DNA of 64,000 nt from Polynucleobacter sp. (GCA_021737945.1 JAIPCX010000003.1:62001-126000), one strand, 5' to 3'. Shown: positions 1-8,248, numbered from the stretch's first letter. Notes: generated from the letters alone by a model not told the origin. Made by a program: numbers and translations.

Positions 1-183
1 ACAACGTGGTCGGTACGCACGGACCGCGGTATGAGTAGCTTTGTATTGAAAGGTGAGGAAGATATACGACGCTTACGTGGCAACGGGCTGTTAATCACGG
101 ACAGCCATGGCGTGACGTATCGCGTGTTGGATATGCGTGCGTTAGACCGCATGTCGCGTCGCTTGCTCGATCGCTTTCTGTAA
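1..183 (+). CDS. DUF1854 family protein, C-terminal end (partial)
   Basis: Frame 1 is open from the window edge to a TAA at 181-183 and encodes the last 60 residues. The peptide contains TDRGMSSFVLKGEEDIRRL and ends in SRRLLDRFL, which I recognise as the C-terminus of DUF1854 proteins. These are often encoded next to cyanophycin synthetase and an ABC transporter and are described as associated with cyanophycin metabolism; their biochemical role is not known. The rest of the gene, and any cyanophycin genes, would lie to the left of the window. Confidence 0.65.
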   Translation, partial: TTWSVRTDRGMSSFVLKGEEDIRRLRGNGLLITDSHGVTYRVLDMRALDRMSRRLLDRFL

Positions 184-210
184 TTCTTTTCTAATAGTCG
201 TTGGCAATTA

Positions 211-262
211 AACTAACTAAAAAGCCAACTAACTAAGCCAACTAACTAAGCCAACCAATTAA
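211..262. repeat. 13-bp tandem repeat
   Basis: Two perfect copies of GCCAACTAACTAA lie at 224-236 and 237-249, followed by a diverged copy GCCAACCAATTAA at 250-262 and a partial related copy just before the first (211-220). The array lies directly after the DUF1854 stop codon and before a perfect hairpin. No function can be read from it; it looks like replication-slippage expansion in a 3' spacer. Confidence 0.75.
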
Positions 263-280
263 GCTATCCAACTATGCCAT

Positions 281-304
281 AAACCGTATCGTTTGATACG
301 GTTT
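281..304. terminator. Perfect hairpin between convergent genes
   Basis: AAACCGTATC and GATACGGTTT form a perfect 10-bp stem around a GTTT loop. It sits between the end of the DUF1854 gene (+) and the end of the small gene at 318-527 (-). There is no long T-tract outside the stem; the A/T pairs at its base could serve in either direction, so a bidirectional terminator is likely but not certain. Confidence 0.5.
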
Positions 305-317
305 GCTGATAGCGTAA

Positions 318-527
318 TTAGTGAGCGTTGGTGTCAGCAATCGCATTATCAGGATTCATAAAAATCGGACGGCCATCCGGCGTGTTCAGCGGGATGAGCA
401 CTTCACGTTGATTGTCATCTTTGAGTAGCGCGCACAGTGTGTGGTTCGATCGCAGCGTGCCGTTCAGTTCGACTTCAAGGTCGGCGATCACTAATTCCAC
501 GCCAGTGAGAATTTGTTTAACTTTCAT
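318..527 (-). CDS. Small hypothetical protein (69 aa)
   Basis: An ATG start is preceded by GGGAGA at a suitable distance (complement of about 531-537), which supports translation. The 69-residue product is soluble and acidic to neutral, with no signal peptide or membrane segment, and I do not recognise a family. It begins MKVKQILTGVELVIADLEVE and ends in a polar Asn/Asp-rich tail. It runs convergently with the upstream DUF1854 gene and divergently from the methyltransferase gene at 636. A function cannot be assigned. Confidence 0.55.
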   Translation of the reverse strand: MKVKQILTGVELVIADLEVELNGTLRSNHTLCALLKDDNQREVLIPLNTPDGRPIFMNPDNAIADTNAH

Positions 528-622
528 GTAGATCTCCCAAATAAACTTTGTTAGAGCGAGCTGGCCGAATAATACCTTGTCTTGGTGTTAGTTCGTAGGA
601 TGGATGTCTGAGTTCTCCCGAC

Positions 623-628
623 TATAAT
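623..628 (+). promoter_or_regulatory. Consensus -10 element, possible leaderless start
   Basis: A perfect TATAAT lies only seven bases before the GTG at 636. Transcription would begin at about 635-636, so the message could be leaderless. No good -35 match is seen 16-18 bases upstream and no Shine-Dalgarno sequence precedes the GTG. Confidence 0.4.
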
Positions 629-635
629 TCCGCAC

Positions 636-1385
636 GTGTTAATTAAAAAAAATCTCCTACTGCATTGGCCGATTCCCGCGCTGCTCGTTTGGGCGGCAAG
701 TTGGCTGCTTTTTTCATTTTTGCAGCAAGCGAGCTGGGATGTTTGGTGGGCGATCGGCGCGTGCGCTCTGCTGGGCGCGCTATCGAGTTTGCTAGCCAGT
801 ACGCCTTGGCGGCGCTTGGCGGTAGCCGCTGGTTTTCCATTGTCGTTACTGCTGTCGGGTGGCGTATCCATCCCCGGCTGGGCTTGGTTGATTCCGCTGG
901 TGATCATCGCTTTGGTGTATCCCATGAATGCCTGGAGCGATGCGCCGCTGTTTCCTACTCCCGCCACTGCTTTATCCAATCTTTCTGAGCGCTTGCACCT
1001 GGCTGAAGGAGCTAGCATTCTGGATGCTGGATGCGGTTTGGGACATGGTTTGCGTGCGCTGCGGGCAGCTTATCCGCAAGCTCGTTTGTCAGGCACCGAG
1101 TGGAGTTGGCCATTACGCGTACTCACAGGCCTGTTGTGTCCTTGGGCTAAGGTGAGGCAAGGGGATATGTGGAAGGATGACTGGTCCACGTATGACATGG
1201 TGTATTTGTTTCAACGACCTGAGACTATGCCGCGTGCCGTTGCAAAAGCAGTCACTGAATTGAAGCCAGGTGCTTGGTTGGTGAGTCTGGAATTTCCGGC
1301 GCTGGAATTACAGCCCTATACTCGAGTAGAGTCCGTCGAAGGTAAGCCGGTATGGATTTATCAAGCGCCGTTTGTTTTCAAGTAA
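636..1385 (+). CDS. Membrane-anchored class I SAM-dependent methyltransferase
   Basis: The 249-residue product has about three hydrophobic segments in residues 8-100 followed by a Rossmann-type methyltransferase domain. Motif I is LDAGCGLGHG (about residues 130-139), followed by an acidic residue in SGTEWSW, where the ribose of SAM would bind. The start is a GTG; no later in-frame ATG would keep the hydrophobic N-terminus, so GTG is preferred despite the missing ribosome-binding site. The substrate is unknown. The N-terminal segments suggest it acts at the inner membrane, for example on a lipid or quinone-like molecule, but that is inference. Confidence 0.7.
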   Translation: MLIKKNLLLHWPIPALLVWAASWLLFSFLQQASWDVWWAIGACALLGALSSLLASTPWRRLAVAAGFPLSLLLSGGVSIPGWAWLIPLVIIALVYPMNAWSDAPLFPTPATALSNLSERLHLAEGASILDAGCGLGHGLRALRAAYPQARLSGTEWSWPLRVLTGLLCPWAKVRQGDMWKDDWSTYDMVYLFQRPETMPRAVAKAVTELKPGAWLVSLEFPALELQPYTRVESVEGKPVWIYQAPFVFK

Positions 1386-1413
1386 AACAGTCTCAGCGCT
1401 TCACAGAAACCAG

Positions 1414-2334
1414 CTACACAAACATGCCGGCAAAGGTCACGACCGTGCCGCCCATGCCCAACTTAAAGCGAGAAATGCCCGGCAAGTCGTGTGTATTCAC
1501 GCCACCCATGTCGAGCATAGTGATTCCTTTCGTTCGTAAAATTTCAAAGGCGCGCCAGAGTATGAGTTTGTGGGCATTCGTTTCACGCCCCGTTTGATCT
1601 GCCCAACCTATATGGTAAGTGGCGACGCGTCCGTGAATGAGAAACAGCATGGCAGCAATACGTTTTTGCTCATGTTCTGCATGCAGTATCAGGGCTGTTT
1701 GTTTTGTTTTTGTGTCTGCTTTTATGTAACGCTCGACAAAGGCCACGGGTAAGCCATGAAATGATTTCTGCGCGCGCTGTGTTTGTTCTGCAGCGAGTAA
1801 CCATTTCACATACTCGGGTGCGACTTCGTCGTTGACGATAGTGAGTCCAGATTTTTCTGCGGCGCCTAAACGATTGCGCCATCGTGCATCAAGTTCAGCG
1901 CGTAGTTGCTCGTTAGGGCGTGTGAGATCAATCAACAAGGTGGAGTAACCTGTCATAACTCGGATCAGCTTTGAAACGCTGGCATCAGCGGGATCGGTAA
2001 TCTCGGGTGAAAACAGAGCAATACGCGGTCTCGACAGTGGCAGGCTGCGTTTAATTTCTTGGAAGATGCGCGCACGAACATCCGCAGGTAAAGGCTTCAG
2101 CCAGAGTGGACCGCGCGTGCAGAGCGCCACATGTAATACAAAACCATAGCGGCGGCAGATGAACTGCGCCAACGCCACGGTTTCACCATCAAGGATGACT
2201 TCTGCGCGATAACAGCTGACACCGGGCACGGTGAGGCTAGTGCCATAGGCCCAGTCTTGCTGCAGGGCGCCACCTGCCTCAGAGTGCGCTTTATCCCATG
2301 CGGGTCTATCGATCTGGTTCCAGAGTATGTGCAT
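1414..2334 (-). CDS. FemAB-like GNAT-fold acyltransferase
   Basis: The 306-residue product resembles the GNAT/FemAB proteins that add amino acids or acyl groups to peptidoglycan precursors and related acceptors. The C-terminal region DMGGVNTHDLPGISRFKLGM is characteristic: a G-G-V/I-N/D motif followed by a G-x-x-x-FK motif. The frame can be extended to a TTG at 2379, but the ATG at 2334 (MHILWNQ) gives the more natural N-terminus; neither has a strong ribosome-binding site. It is divergent from the small membrane protein gene at 2392. The acceptor is unknown. Confidence 0.65.
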   Translation of the reverse strand: MHILWNQIDRPAWDKAHSEAGGALQQDWAYGTSLTVPGVSCYRAEVILDGETVALAQFICRRYGFVLHVALCTRGPLWLKPLPADVRARIFQEIKRSLPLSRPRIALFSPEITDPADASVSKLIRVMTGYSTLLIDLTRPNEQLRAELDARWRNRLGAAEKSGLTIVNDEVAPEYVKWLLAAEQTQRAQKSFHGLPVAFVERYIKADTKTKQTALILHAEHEQKRIAAMLFLIHGRVATYHIGWADQTGRETNAHKLILWRAFEILRTKGITMLDMGGVNTHDLPGISRFKLGMGGTVVTFAGMFV

Positions 2335-2391
2335 CAATGGGTTAGTGTTTTTTGTGGCGTGGCTATAATCAAGAATCAAAAAAGGCAGCGC

Positions 2392-2595
2392 ATGATAAAA
2401 CGATTTTTCAATTCAACTCCCCGCGAGCTCATACTCGGTCGCGATATTCCGAGTCCGCGCCTCACCGGCATGGGTTGGTTGCTCATCTTGCTGTATCTGG
2501 GTGTGCCCGCCATGATGATAGGTGGCGTGCTGGATTTTATTCTGCAAGCGATCACTGGTGAGTGCGTGGGCGTGTGGTGTTTATTTTTAAAATAG
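2392..2595 (+). CDS. Small inner-membrane protein (67 aa)
   Basis: An ATG at 2392 follows AAAAGGCAGCG, a reasonable ribosome-binding site. The product has a basic amphipathic start (MIKRFFNSTPRELILGRDI), then one long hydrophobic segment at about residues 28-52, and a short tail. It is divergent from the FemAB-like gene 57 bp away. No family is recognised; topology would be one transmembrane helix with a cytoplasmic N-terminus by the positive-inside rule. Confidence 0.5.
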   Translation: MIKRFFNSTPRELILGRDIPSPRLTGMGWLLILLYLGVPAMMIGGVLDFILQAITGECVGVWCLFLK

Positions 2596-2698
2596 CAACT
2601 CCATCGCTTGCTTTGCCGTCCATCAGCGATAAGGGTGGCGCAATTCGTGACTTTGTTTCACAATTGCAATAATTACTTGGTAATCTGTCGATGAGGAC

Positions 2699-2728
2699 TT
2701 GAATTGTCGGGAGGTGTGTCGATATACA
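2699..2728 (+). promoter_or_regulatory. Weak sigma-70-like promoter upstream of motA
   Basis: TTGAAT at 2699-2704 and TATACA at 2723-2728 are separated by 18 bases, four of six matches each. The -10 hexamer lies inside a short dyad, TCGAT...ATCGA. No flagellar sigma-28 promoter was recognised in the same spacer. Confidence 0.25.
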
Positions 2729-2786
2729 AATCGATACCCTGCGCCCGCATCGCAACGGCGTTGAGGGCTAGCAAAAGGAGAGGCAG

Positions 2787-3650
2787 ATGTTATTTTTTGT
2801 GGGATTAGCTGTCGTGTTTGGCTGCGTGTTTGGTGGCTTTATCATGGCGGGCGGCAAAATGGCCCCAATTATTAAGGCCGCACCGGTTGAGGGCTTTATT
2901 ATTGTGGGTTCTGCGATTGGCGCTCAGCTGATCGGAAATAGCATGGGCATTTTTAAAGGTGCCTTTGGCGGTATGGTTCGATGCATTAAGGGGCCCAAAT
3001 GGGTTCCGCAGGACTACCTGGATCTAATTCTCTTGGTGGGCAAACTGCTCAACGTGATGAAGAAAGAGGGCGCTGTGGCCCTTGAAGCCCACGTTGAAGG
3101 CCCGGATTCTTCCGCAATTTTTGGTGAATATCCCAAACTGGCCGCAGATCACTCCATCGTGCATATGATTTGCGATACCTTGCGTCTGGTCGTTATCGCG
3201 CAGGGTAATCTCGATGCTGATGCCGTTGATGATGTGATGAAAAATGCGATCAAGACTCACCATCACGATGAAATGAAATTCCAAGCCACCTTGGCATCTA
3301 TCGCGGGTGCTTTGCCTGCGCTGGGTATCGTGGCCTGCGTTCTTGGTGTGGTTAAGACCATGGGCGCGATTGACCAGCCGCCTCCGGTTCTGGGTGGACT
3401 GATTGGTGGTGCGCTTGTGGGTACCTTCCTAGGGGTTTTCGTGGCGTACGGTGTATTCGATCCCATGGCTAACCGTTTGGGCCAGATCATTGACGAAGAA
3501 GGTCAAGTCTATAAAGTCATTAATGAGATGATCGTGGGTACGCTCAAAGGCTATCCAGTACCGCTCGTTATTGAAGGCGCCCGTGGGGTGATCAGTCACC
3601 ATAACCAACCTGGATTTGCTGAAGTGTTCGACGGCTTGCGAGGAAAATAA
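2787..3650 (+). CDS. motA: Flagellar motor stator protein MotA
   Basis: The 287-residue product is a full-length MotA, the proton-channel stator subunit that pairs with MotB in the inner membrane to drive flagellar rotation. It has four hydrophobic segments (about 1-22, 33-52, 170-190, 200-225) and a large cytoplasmic loop between segments 2 and 3. The LPALGIVACVLGVVKTMG stretch carries the conserved channel proline region. The ATG follows AAAAGGAGAGGC, a strong ribosome-binding site. Unusually, motB is not next to it but on the other strand at 16052-17065. A clear intrinsic terminator follows, so motA appears to be monocistronic. Confidence 0.95.
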   Translation: MLFFVGLAVVFGCVFGGFIMAGGKMAPIIKAAPVEGFIIVGSAIGAQLIGNSMGIFKGAFGGMVRCIKGPKWVPQDYLDLILLVGKLLNVMKKEGAVALEAHVEGPDSSAIFGEYPKLAADHSIVHMICDTLRLVVIAQGNLDADAVDDVMKNAIKTHHHDEMKFQATLASIAGALPALGIVACVLGVVKTMGAIDQPPPVLGGLIGGALVGTFLGVFVAYGVFDPMANRLGQIIDEEGQVYKVINEMIVGTLKGYPVPLVIEGARGVISHHNQPGFAEVFDGLRGK

Positions 3651-3678
3651 TCAGCGCAAGATTTTCTTCGCAAATTAT

Positions 3679-3709
3679 AAAAAACCTGTCGTTGTTGGCA
3701 GGTTTTTTT
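3679..3709 (+). terminator. Intrinsic terminator after motA
   Basis: AAAAAACCTG and CAGGTTTTTT form a 10-bp stem around a ten-base loop and run into a T-tract. It lies about 30 bp after the motA stop codon. Confidence 0.85.
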
Positions 3710-3907
3710 ATTTGTTAGCTGCCTAAACGCTAAAACTCGCTTCAACTGGGAATTGATTGTTAAATCGATATTCTTACTGAAAATACGTGTTAATAAGATT
3801 GACCCGTCAGCGAAATCGCACCAAACTCATGCCCGCTGGTGGCAAGGAAAAATGATACTTAGGTGCTGCCGTCAGACGAACGTAATTTTAGGGAGACCAA
3901 AGAGTCA

Positions 3908-4618
3908 ATGGGCGATTACACAAACATGTCGGCGTACTATGATTTGATCATGACGTCGGGTTATTACGATTATAAAAAAATTGTTGAAAACATCGTCAGA
4001 GATAACAGCTTTGGCAGCGTACTTGAAGTGGGATGTGGCACCGGCTTGATACTCGAAGAGCTTGGCCAGCACCATCCGAGCACCGAGATCATGGGTGTGG
4101 ATCTGACCGAATCCATGCTATCCATTGCGTCGGAACGACTGCACAAATTTCCAAACATCTCTCTATCGCTGCAAAATATTACGCAGTTTGATCTCAAAAA
4201 AACCTACGACCTCGCATTCTCGTATGGTGGTGTTTGGTATTTTGTGATCGATGGTGACAATGAGCCTTTTTTAGTTAGTCACTTATACGATGAACAAGAT
4301 AATCACCGTGGTTTGGCGCGTCTGGCTGATCATGTGAACTCGGGCGGCAAGCTACTACTTGGCATTCAAGGTCCGCATCATGATTATGAAAAGCCCGTAT
4401 CGAACGGCATGATGTATTCGCAAAAAATTGAAACTGCGCAGCATGGCTTCATTAAACATTACTATCTTGCTGATAACGCTGAAGTCGTGATGGCGCAAAC
4501 AATTAACTACCGTACCTATAGCTGGGACGAAGCACGTGAATTATTGGGAGCCTATGGTTTCCATCACGATGGCGATGTTGGGCAGTTCAGTCATTTTATT
4601 TCTTTCCGTAAGGCCTGA
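3908..4618 (+). CDS. Class I SAM-dependent methyltransferase
   Basis: The 236-residue protein begins MGDYTNMSAYYD, typical of small-molecule methyltransferases. Motif I VLEVGCGTGLILEEL lies near residues 38-52 and is followed by GVDLTESML, with the acidic ribose-binding residue. The frame is open upstream to 3863, but GGGAGA at 3891-3896 fits the ATG at 3908. It is the first gene of a tight three-gene operon with a beta-hydroxyacid dehydrogenase (7-bp gap) and a class III aminotransferase (2-bp gap), so its substrate is probably an intermediate of the same pathway. The substrate itself cannot be read from the sequence. Confidence 0.8.
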   Translation: MGDYTNMSAYYDLIMTSGYYDYKKIVENIVRDNSFGSVLEVGCGTGLILEELGQHHPSTEIMGVDLTESMLSIASERLHKFPNISLSLQNITQFDLKKTYDLAFSYGGVWYFVIDGDNEPFLVSHLYDEQDNHRGLARLADHVNSGGKLLLGIQGPHHDYEKPVSNGMMYSQKIETAQHGFIKHYYLADNAEVVMAQTINYRTYSWDEARELLGAYGFHHDGDVGQFSHFISFRKA

Positions 4619-4625
4619 GCTATCA

Positions 4626-5573
4626 ATGAATGCAGCGAGTAAGAATGCAGCGCTAAAGCCGCGTTTGTTTTTTGTTGGGGTAGGCAACATGGGTAATCCC
4701 ATGGCGGCCAATTTAGTGAAAGCCGGTTATGACGTGACCGTGTTTGATCGAGCCATAGAGAAAACCGCCAACCTTGTTCAGCTCGGTGCAAAGACCGCCG
4801 CTAGTTTGGCTGAAGGCGCATCGCAGGCCGATGTAGTGATGACGTCTTTGCCCGGTCCACCACACGTCAGAGAAGTCATGTTGGGTGAGGGTGGTTTGAT
4901 TGCGGCACTGCGCCCAGGCACCACCATTATCGATACCACGACTAGTGCGGTTGATTTGGTGAAGGAATTGGTTGAAACCTGCCAACAGCGTGGCATTAAT
5001 TTTCTTGAAGCGCCAGTGACGAATGCGATTGATGCAGCCGCAGAAGGTCGGCTATCTATTTTTGTGGGTGGTGATGTCGCGGTTTTTGAAAAGCACCGCC
5101 CCCTGTTCGACGTATTGGCAACGAAAATTTTTCATGTGGGCGCACCTGGGAATGGAGCCACGATTAAACTGCTCACCAATTTATTGTGGTTTGTCAGTGC
5201 TGCGGCCATCGGTGAAGGACTCATGCTCGGCGCAAAAGCGGGTGTGCCTTTGCCGGTAGTGTGGGAAGCGATTAAATCAAGCGCAGGTAATAGCTGGGTG
5301 GCGGAGCATGATGTACCTTCCATTTTTGCAGGCAATTACGATCCGAGTTTTTCCTTGGCCTTATGCTGTAAAGATCTAGGTTTGATTAATGACATCGCAC
5401 GCAGTCAGGGCTATGAACTCACCATGGGAAAATTTGTAGAATCGCTCTTTCAGCAAGCAGCGCAAACCTACGGTGAATCCGCCGCTGAGCTGCATGTGGT
5501 TAAATTATTGGAAGATAGAGTGGGTATGTTATTGCGCCCGCCACACGGCGAGCCAACTACTGCAACGAAATAA
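4626..5573 (+). CDS. NAD(P)-dependent beta-hydroxyacid dehydrogenase (3-hydroxyisobutyrate dehydrogenase family)
   Basis: The 315-residue product has an N-terminal Rossmann fold with FVGVGNMGNPMAANL at about residues 16-30, the substrate-binding motif EAPVTNAIDAAAEG, and the catalytic lysine in GNGATIKLLTNLL. Family members reversibly oxidise 3-hydroxy acids such as 3-hydroxyisobutyrate, tartronate semialdehyde or glyoxylate reduction products. The ATG at 4626 is chosen because it lies just after the preceding stop; the frame is open further upstream inside the methyltransferase gene. EAPVTN replaces the commoner (D/E)APVSGG, so the substrate may differ from textbook members. Second gene of the operon. 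Confidence 0.85.
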   Translation: MNAASKNAALKPRLFFVGVGNMGNPMAANLVKAGYDVTVFDRAIEKTANLVQLGAKTAASLAEGASQADVVMTSLPGPPHVREVMLGEGGLIAALRPGTTIIDTTTSAVDLVKELVETCQQRGINFLEAPVTNAIDAAAEGRLSIFVGGDVAVFEKHRPLFDVLATKIFHVGAPGNGATIKLLTNLLWFVSAAAIGEGLMLGAKAGVPLPVVWEAIKSSAGNSWVAEHDVPSIFAGNYDPSFSLALCCKDLGLINDIARSQGYELTMGKFVESLFQQAAQTYGESAAELHVVKLLEDRVGMLLRPPHGEPTTATK

Positions 5574-5575
5574 AC

Positions 5576-6931
5576 ATGAGTGCTATGAATTCATCCCTCA
5601 AGCCAGTGACACGTCAATCGCAACTGATGGCCGAAGCTCATCAGCACATGCCTCAGGGCGTGGCTGAAAACTACCGCTATTGGGGTGATGATCGTACAGT
5701 GTTCGTAGAGTCATCCAAGGGATGCTGGCTAACCGATTGTGATGGCAAGCGTTACGTTGATTTTCGTTTGGGTTACGGCCCTATCATTTTGGGTTACCGC
5801 GATGAGCGTGTTGATCAGGCAGTGATTGATCAAATTACTCAACGCGGTACCTTGTCGGGTTTTGCGACTGAGTTGGATACCGAAGTCGTCAAACAAATCA
5901 AAGCCATGTGCCCAAATGTAGAGAAGATGCGATTCGCAAATTCGGGTACCGAGGCTGTCATGGGGGCGGTGCGGACAGCGCGTGGTTACACCAAACGCGA
6001 TCGGGTCGTCATTGTCGAAGGTGGCTTTCACGGCTTGTATGACGAGATGATGTGGAAGTCCGATATCGAACAGTGGGATCCTAAGGGCAGCATTCCGCCG
6101 TCGGTGATTCCCTTTGGTGGCGGTATTCCTGCTACTGCGCGTAATTTGGTCGATCTGATTGTGCTCAACGATACCGAGATGCTTGAGGCACTGTTTGCTA
6201 AGCGCGGCGAGCAAATTGCATGTGTCGTGTTAGAACCCATTATCGGAAACGCTGGCAGTATCTCAGCCACGCAAGCATGGTTACAACGCTTGCGCGATTT
6301 ATGTACTGAGCACGGTACGATGCTGATTATTGATGAAGTAAAAACTGGGTTTCGCGTCGCCAAGGGTGGAGCGCAAGAGCTATACGGTATTTATGCTGAT
6401 CTGACCAGTTATGCTAAGGCCATGGGTAATGGTTATCCAGTTGCTGCGTTTGGTGGTCGTGCTGAAGTGATGGATGTGGTCGGGTCAAATCGCGGTGGTG
6501 TAGTGCACGGTGGAACTTACACGGGTAACTTAGTTGCGTTATCGGCGGCACACGCGACTTTGAAAATTTTATCCGACACGGATGCGCTCAACACCGTCAA
6601 TCGGGTTGGCAATCAAATTCAAGATTTACTAGGACGTGTATTTACTGCTGCAGGTATTGAGTATGCGTTTGCTGGCCCACCTGCAATGCTTGGTATTCAC
6701 TTTACCCCGAATGTACCCACTAATTATCGTGACTGGCGCATTACTAACAGTGATCTCTATCGTGCCTTTGCGTGGAAGTTGATCGACTACGGCGTGATGC
6801 TAGAACCTGATTCACGCGAGCCGTGGTTTTTTTGTGAAGCGCACAGTGACGTTGATTTAGCTTGGCTGGAAGACGTTGCAACGCGCGCGATGAATGATGC
6901 CTGTGAGATGGCAGCCCTGGGCAAGCTTTAA
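5576..6931 (+). CDS. Class III PLP aminotransferase (glutamate-1-semialdehyde aminomutase-like)
   Basis: The 451-residue protein belongs to fold-type I, class III aminotransferases. Visible landmarks are RFANSGTEAVMGAVRTAR (phosphate-binding region), IIDEVKTGFR with the PLP-contacting Asp, and Lys281 in SYAKAMGNGYPVAAFGG, the expected Schiff-base lysine. GSAM-like members often belong to secondary pathways rather than haem synthesis, and the AKAMGNGYP variant at the lysine differs from the usual KIIGGGLP of HemL, so it is probably not hemL. The ATG lies 2 bp after the dehydrogenase stop. Third gene of the operon. Confidence 0.85.
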   Translation: MSAMNSSLKPVTRQSQLMAEAHQHMPQGVAENYRYWGDDRTVFVESSKGCWLTDCDGKRYVDFRLGYGPIILGYRDERVDQAVIDQITQRGTLSGFATELDTEVVKQIKAMCPNVEKMRFANSGTEAVMGAVRTARGYTKRDRVVIVEGGFHGLYDEMMWKSDIEQWDPKGSIPPSVIPFGGGIPATARNLVDLIVLNDTEMLEALFAKRGEQIACVVLEPIIGNAGSISATQAWLQRLRDLCTEHGTMLIIDEVKTGFRVAKGGAQELYGIYADLTSYAKAMGNGYPVAAFGGRAEVMDVVGSNRGGVVHGGTYTGNLVALSAAHATLKILSDTDALNTVNRVGNQIQDLLGRVFTAAGIEYAFAGPPAMLGIHFTPNVPTNYRDWRITNSDLYRAFAWKLIDYGVMLEPDSREPWFFCEAHSDVDLAWLEDVATRAMNDACEMAALGKL

Positions 6932-6944
6932 CATCCGCCTTACA

Positions 6945-7733
6945 TTACCACTGTGCTGAACAGTAAATAATCGCTGGGAAGCTCGCAGCCCACGCCCAAA
7001 AAAATCGATTTAATCCAAAAAATCGAAACACTAAAAAGTGAAACAGGGCAGCGATACCGCACCAGAGCATGGCCCATTGCGGTCCTGCTAGCGCTAGTGG
7101 AAATAAACATTCCCAACCTATGAAAGACCAGGAAGCGATTAGAGCGATTGGTTTTTTTCTGAGTCGACTGTGATCCGATAAGGGGCCGTACAATCCGCCA
7201 TCTAGAAAATGTATCAATACGCGTCCGCTGCGCCAATCGCCGCTAATCAGCTTAATCGCACCTGAAATAAAATACGACGAGATAGCGTGAATCGTGATGT
7301 ACCAGAGGCCTGCTCGCCAAGCGATGACGGGCCCCACGATAGGTTGTGCGAGTTGAGAGACTAACAGCCCCGTCAATACCACCATGGTCATGAAATCACT
7401 GCCGCCATTGAATGCTCCGCGCCAGCGTATGAGTATTAGCAGCGAGCTCACAAAAAGAAAGACGGCGCTGACCATGCTAACGCCAAAAAATAAGCTGGCC
7501 GCTGCACCTAAGCGCAGCAGCAAATGAGCCTGATGCACGCGTTCTTGAAACAGCCAGTCAAATAGTTTTTGCAGCCAGACGGAGGTATGTGCGACATCGC
7601 CGCGCTGTCGCTGCCAAGACCACACGCTACGCGCATCAGCAAAGCGGCTAAGACGGAAAAATTCCAGTGTTTGAATTAACAAACTAGTCGCCAACAAGCA
7701 CTCGAGTGCGCGCACGGTGAGGTAGAGGTTCAT
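6945..7733 (-). CDS. HTTM-like polytopic membrane protein
   Basis: The 262-residue protein starts at the ATG at 7733; the frame is open further back to 7847 but that part overlaps the preceding gene. It has about six to seven hydrophobic segments and the pattern of the HTTM (horizontally transferred transmembrane, vitamin K-dependent carboxylase-like) domain: SSYFISGAIKLISGDWRSG, then GWECLFPLALAG, and HFLVFRFFGLNRFFWAW. Its start overlaps the stop of the gene at 7730-8248 as ATGA, so the two are translationally coupled. Bacterial HTTM proteins have no firmly assigned reaction. Confidence 0.65.
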   Translation of the reverse strand: MNLYLTVRALECLLATSLLIQTLEFFRLSRFADARSVWSWQRQRGDVAHTSVWLQKLFDWLFQERVHQAHLLLRLGAAASLFFGVSMVSAVFLFVSSLLILIRWRGAFNGGSDFMTMVVLTGLLVSQLAQPIVGPVIAWRAGLWYITIHAISSYFISGAIKLISGDWRSGRVLIHFLDGGLYGPLSDHSRLRKKPIALIASWSFIGWECLFPLALAGPQWAMLWCGIAALFHFLVFRFFGLNRFFWAWAASFPAIIYCSAQW

Positions 7734-8248
7734 TTCAACCAACTCAGTGTCGGTGAAGTCAGCACAGCCATATCTTCGTCGGGCGGTACATACGCAGGAA
7801 CTAAACGAAGTTGAAACTGGTAGTGCACTGGTGCGATCGACTCGCACGTAATGAGGTGGCGCGTTAGCTGCATGACCATGTGATAGGTGACCAGATCGCG
7901 CACATCACCATCGTCGGGCATGGCAATAATGTCAGCACTCAGATGATCGACTAGATTTTGATTCGCTAAGGTGAGATTGTTGCGCGGATTATGGAGCCAG
8001 TCGCTTACATGAAATGTAGCGCGTGGCATGAACATGTGCCAATCGGTCCACTGTTGATTCTGATCTTGAATCCGCCAGAACAAGCGCGGCTGATTCCCCG
8101 GACCATGATAGAAGCGCCAATTAGGGAAAAAACTACGCAATAAAAATAGCCAGGGTCCGCTAATGATCTGTCCGCGTCGTTTCAGGCTGATTAGCAAAAA
8201 AAGAAAATACGCCGCAATCAGCAGTAGGCTGGCGTTAGCAGTCGTCAT
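7730..8248 (-). CDS. Single-pass membrane protein coupled to the HTTM protein
   Basis: The 172-residue product starts with one hydrophobic segment (about residues 6-22) and is otherwise soluble, rich in Trp and aromatic residues (FFPNWRFYHGPG, PRLFWRIQ, WTDWHMFMP). It ends with the ATGA overlap into the HTTM gene. I do not recognise a specific family with certainty; small membrane-anchored partners encoded next to HTTM proteins are known elsewhere (DUF5819-like) and this could be an analogue. The ATG at 8248 is preferred to the upstream extension to 8323 because the hydrophobic segment follows it at the usual distance. Confidence 0.55.
   Translation of the reverse strand: MTTANASLLLIAAYFLFLLISLKRRGQIISGPWLFLLRSFFPNWRFYHGPGNQPRLFWRIQDQNQQWTDWHMFMPRATFHVSDWLHNPRNNLTLANQNLVDHLSADIIAMPDDGDVRDLVTYHMVMQLTRHLITCESIAPVHYQFQLRLVPAYVPPDEDMAVLTSPTLSWLK

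Noticed and set aside
551..1018. Long minus-strand open frame opposite the first methyltransferase gene
   Set aside because: It has no family resemblance, no ribosome-binding site, and lies opposite a gene with clear motifs.
5576..6931. Glutamate-1-semialdehyde aminomutase hemL
   Set aside because: The PLP lysine context and operon partners differ from hemL; the protein fits a secondary-metabolism branch of the family better.
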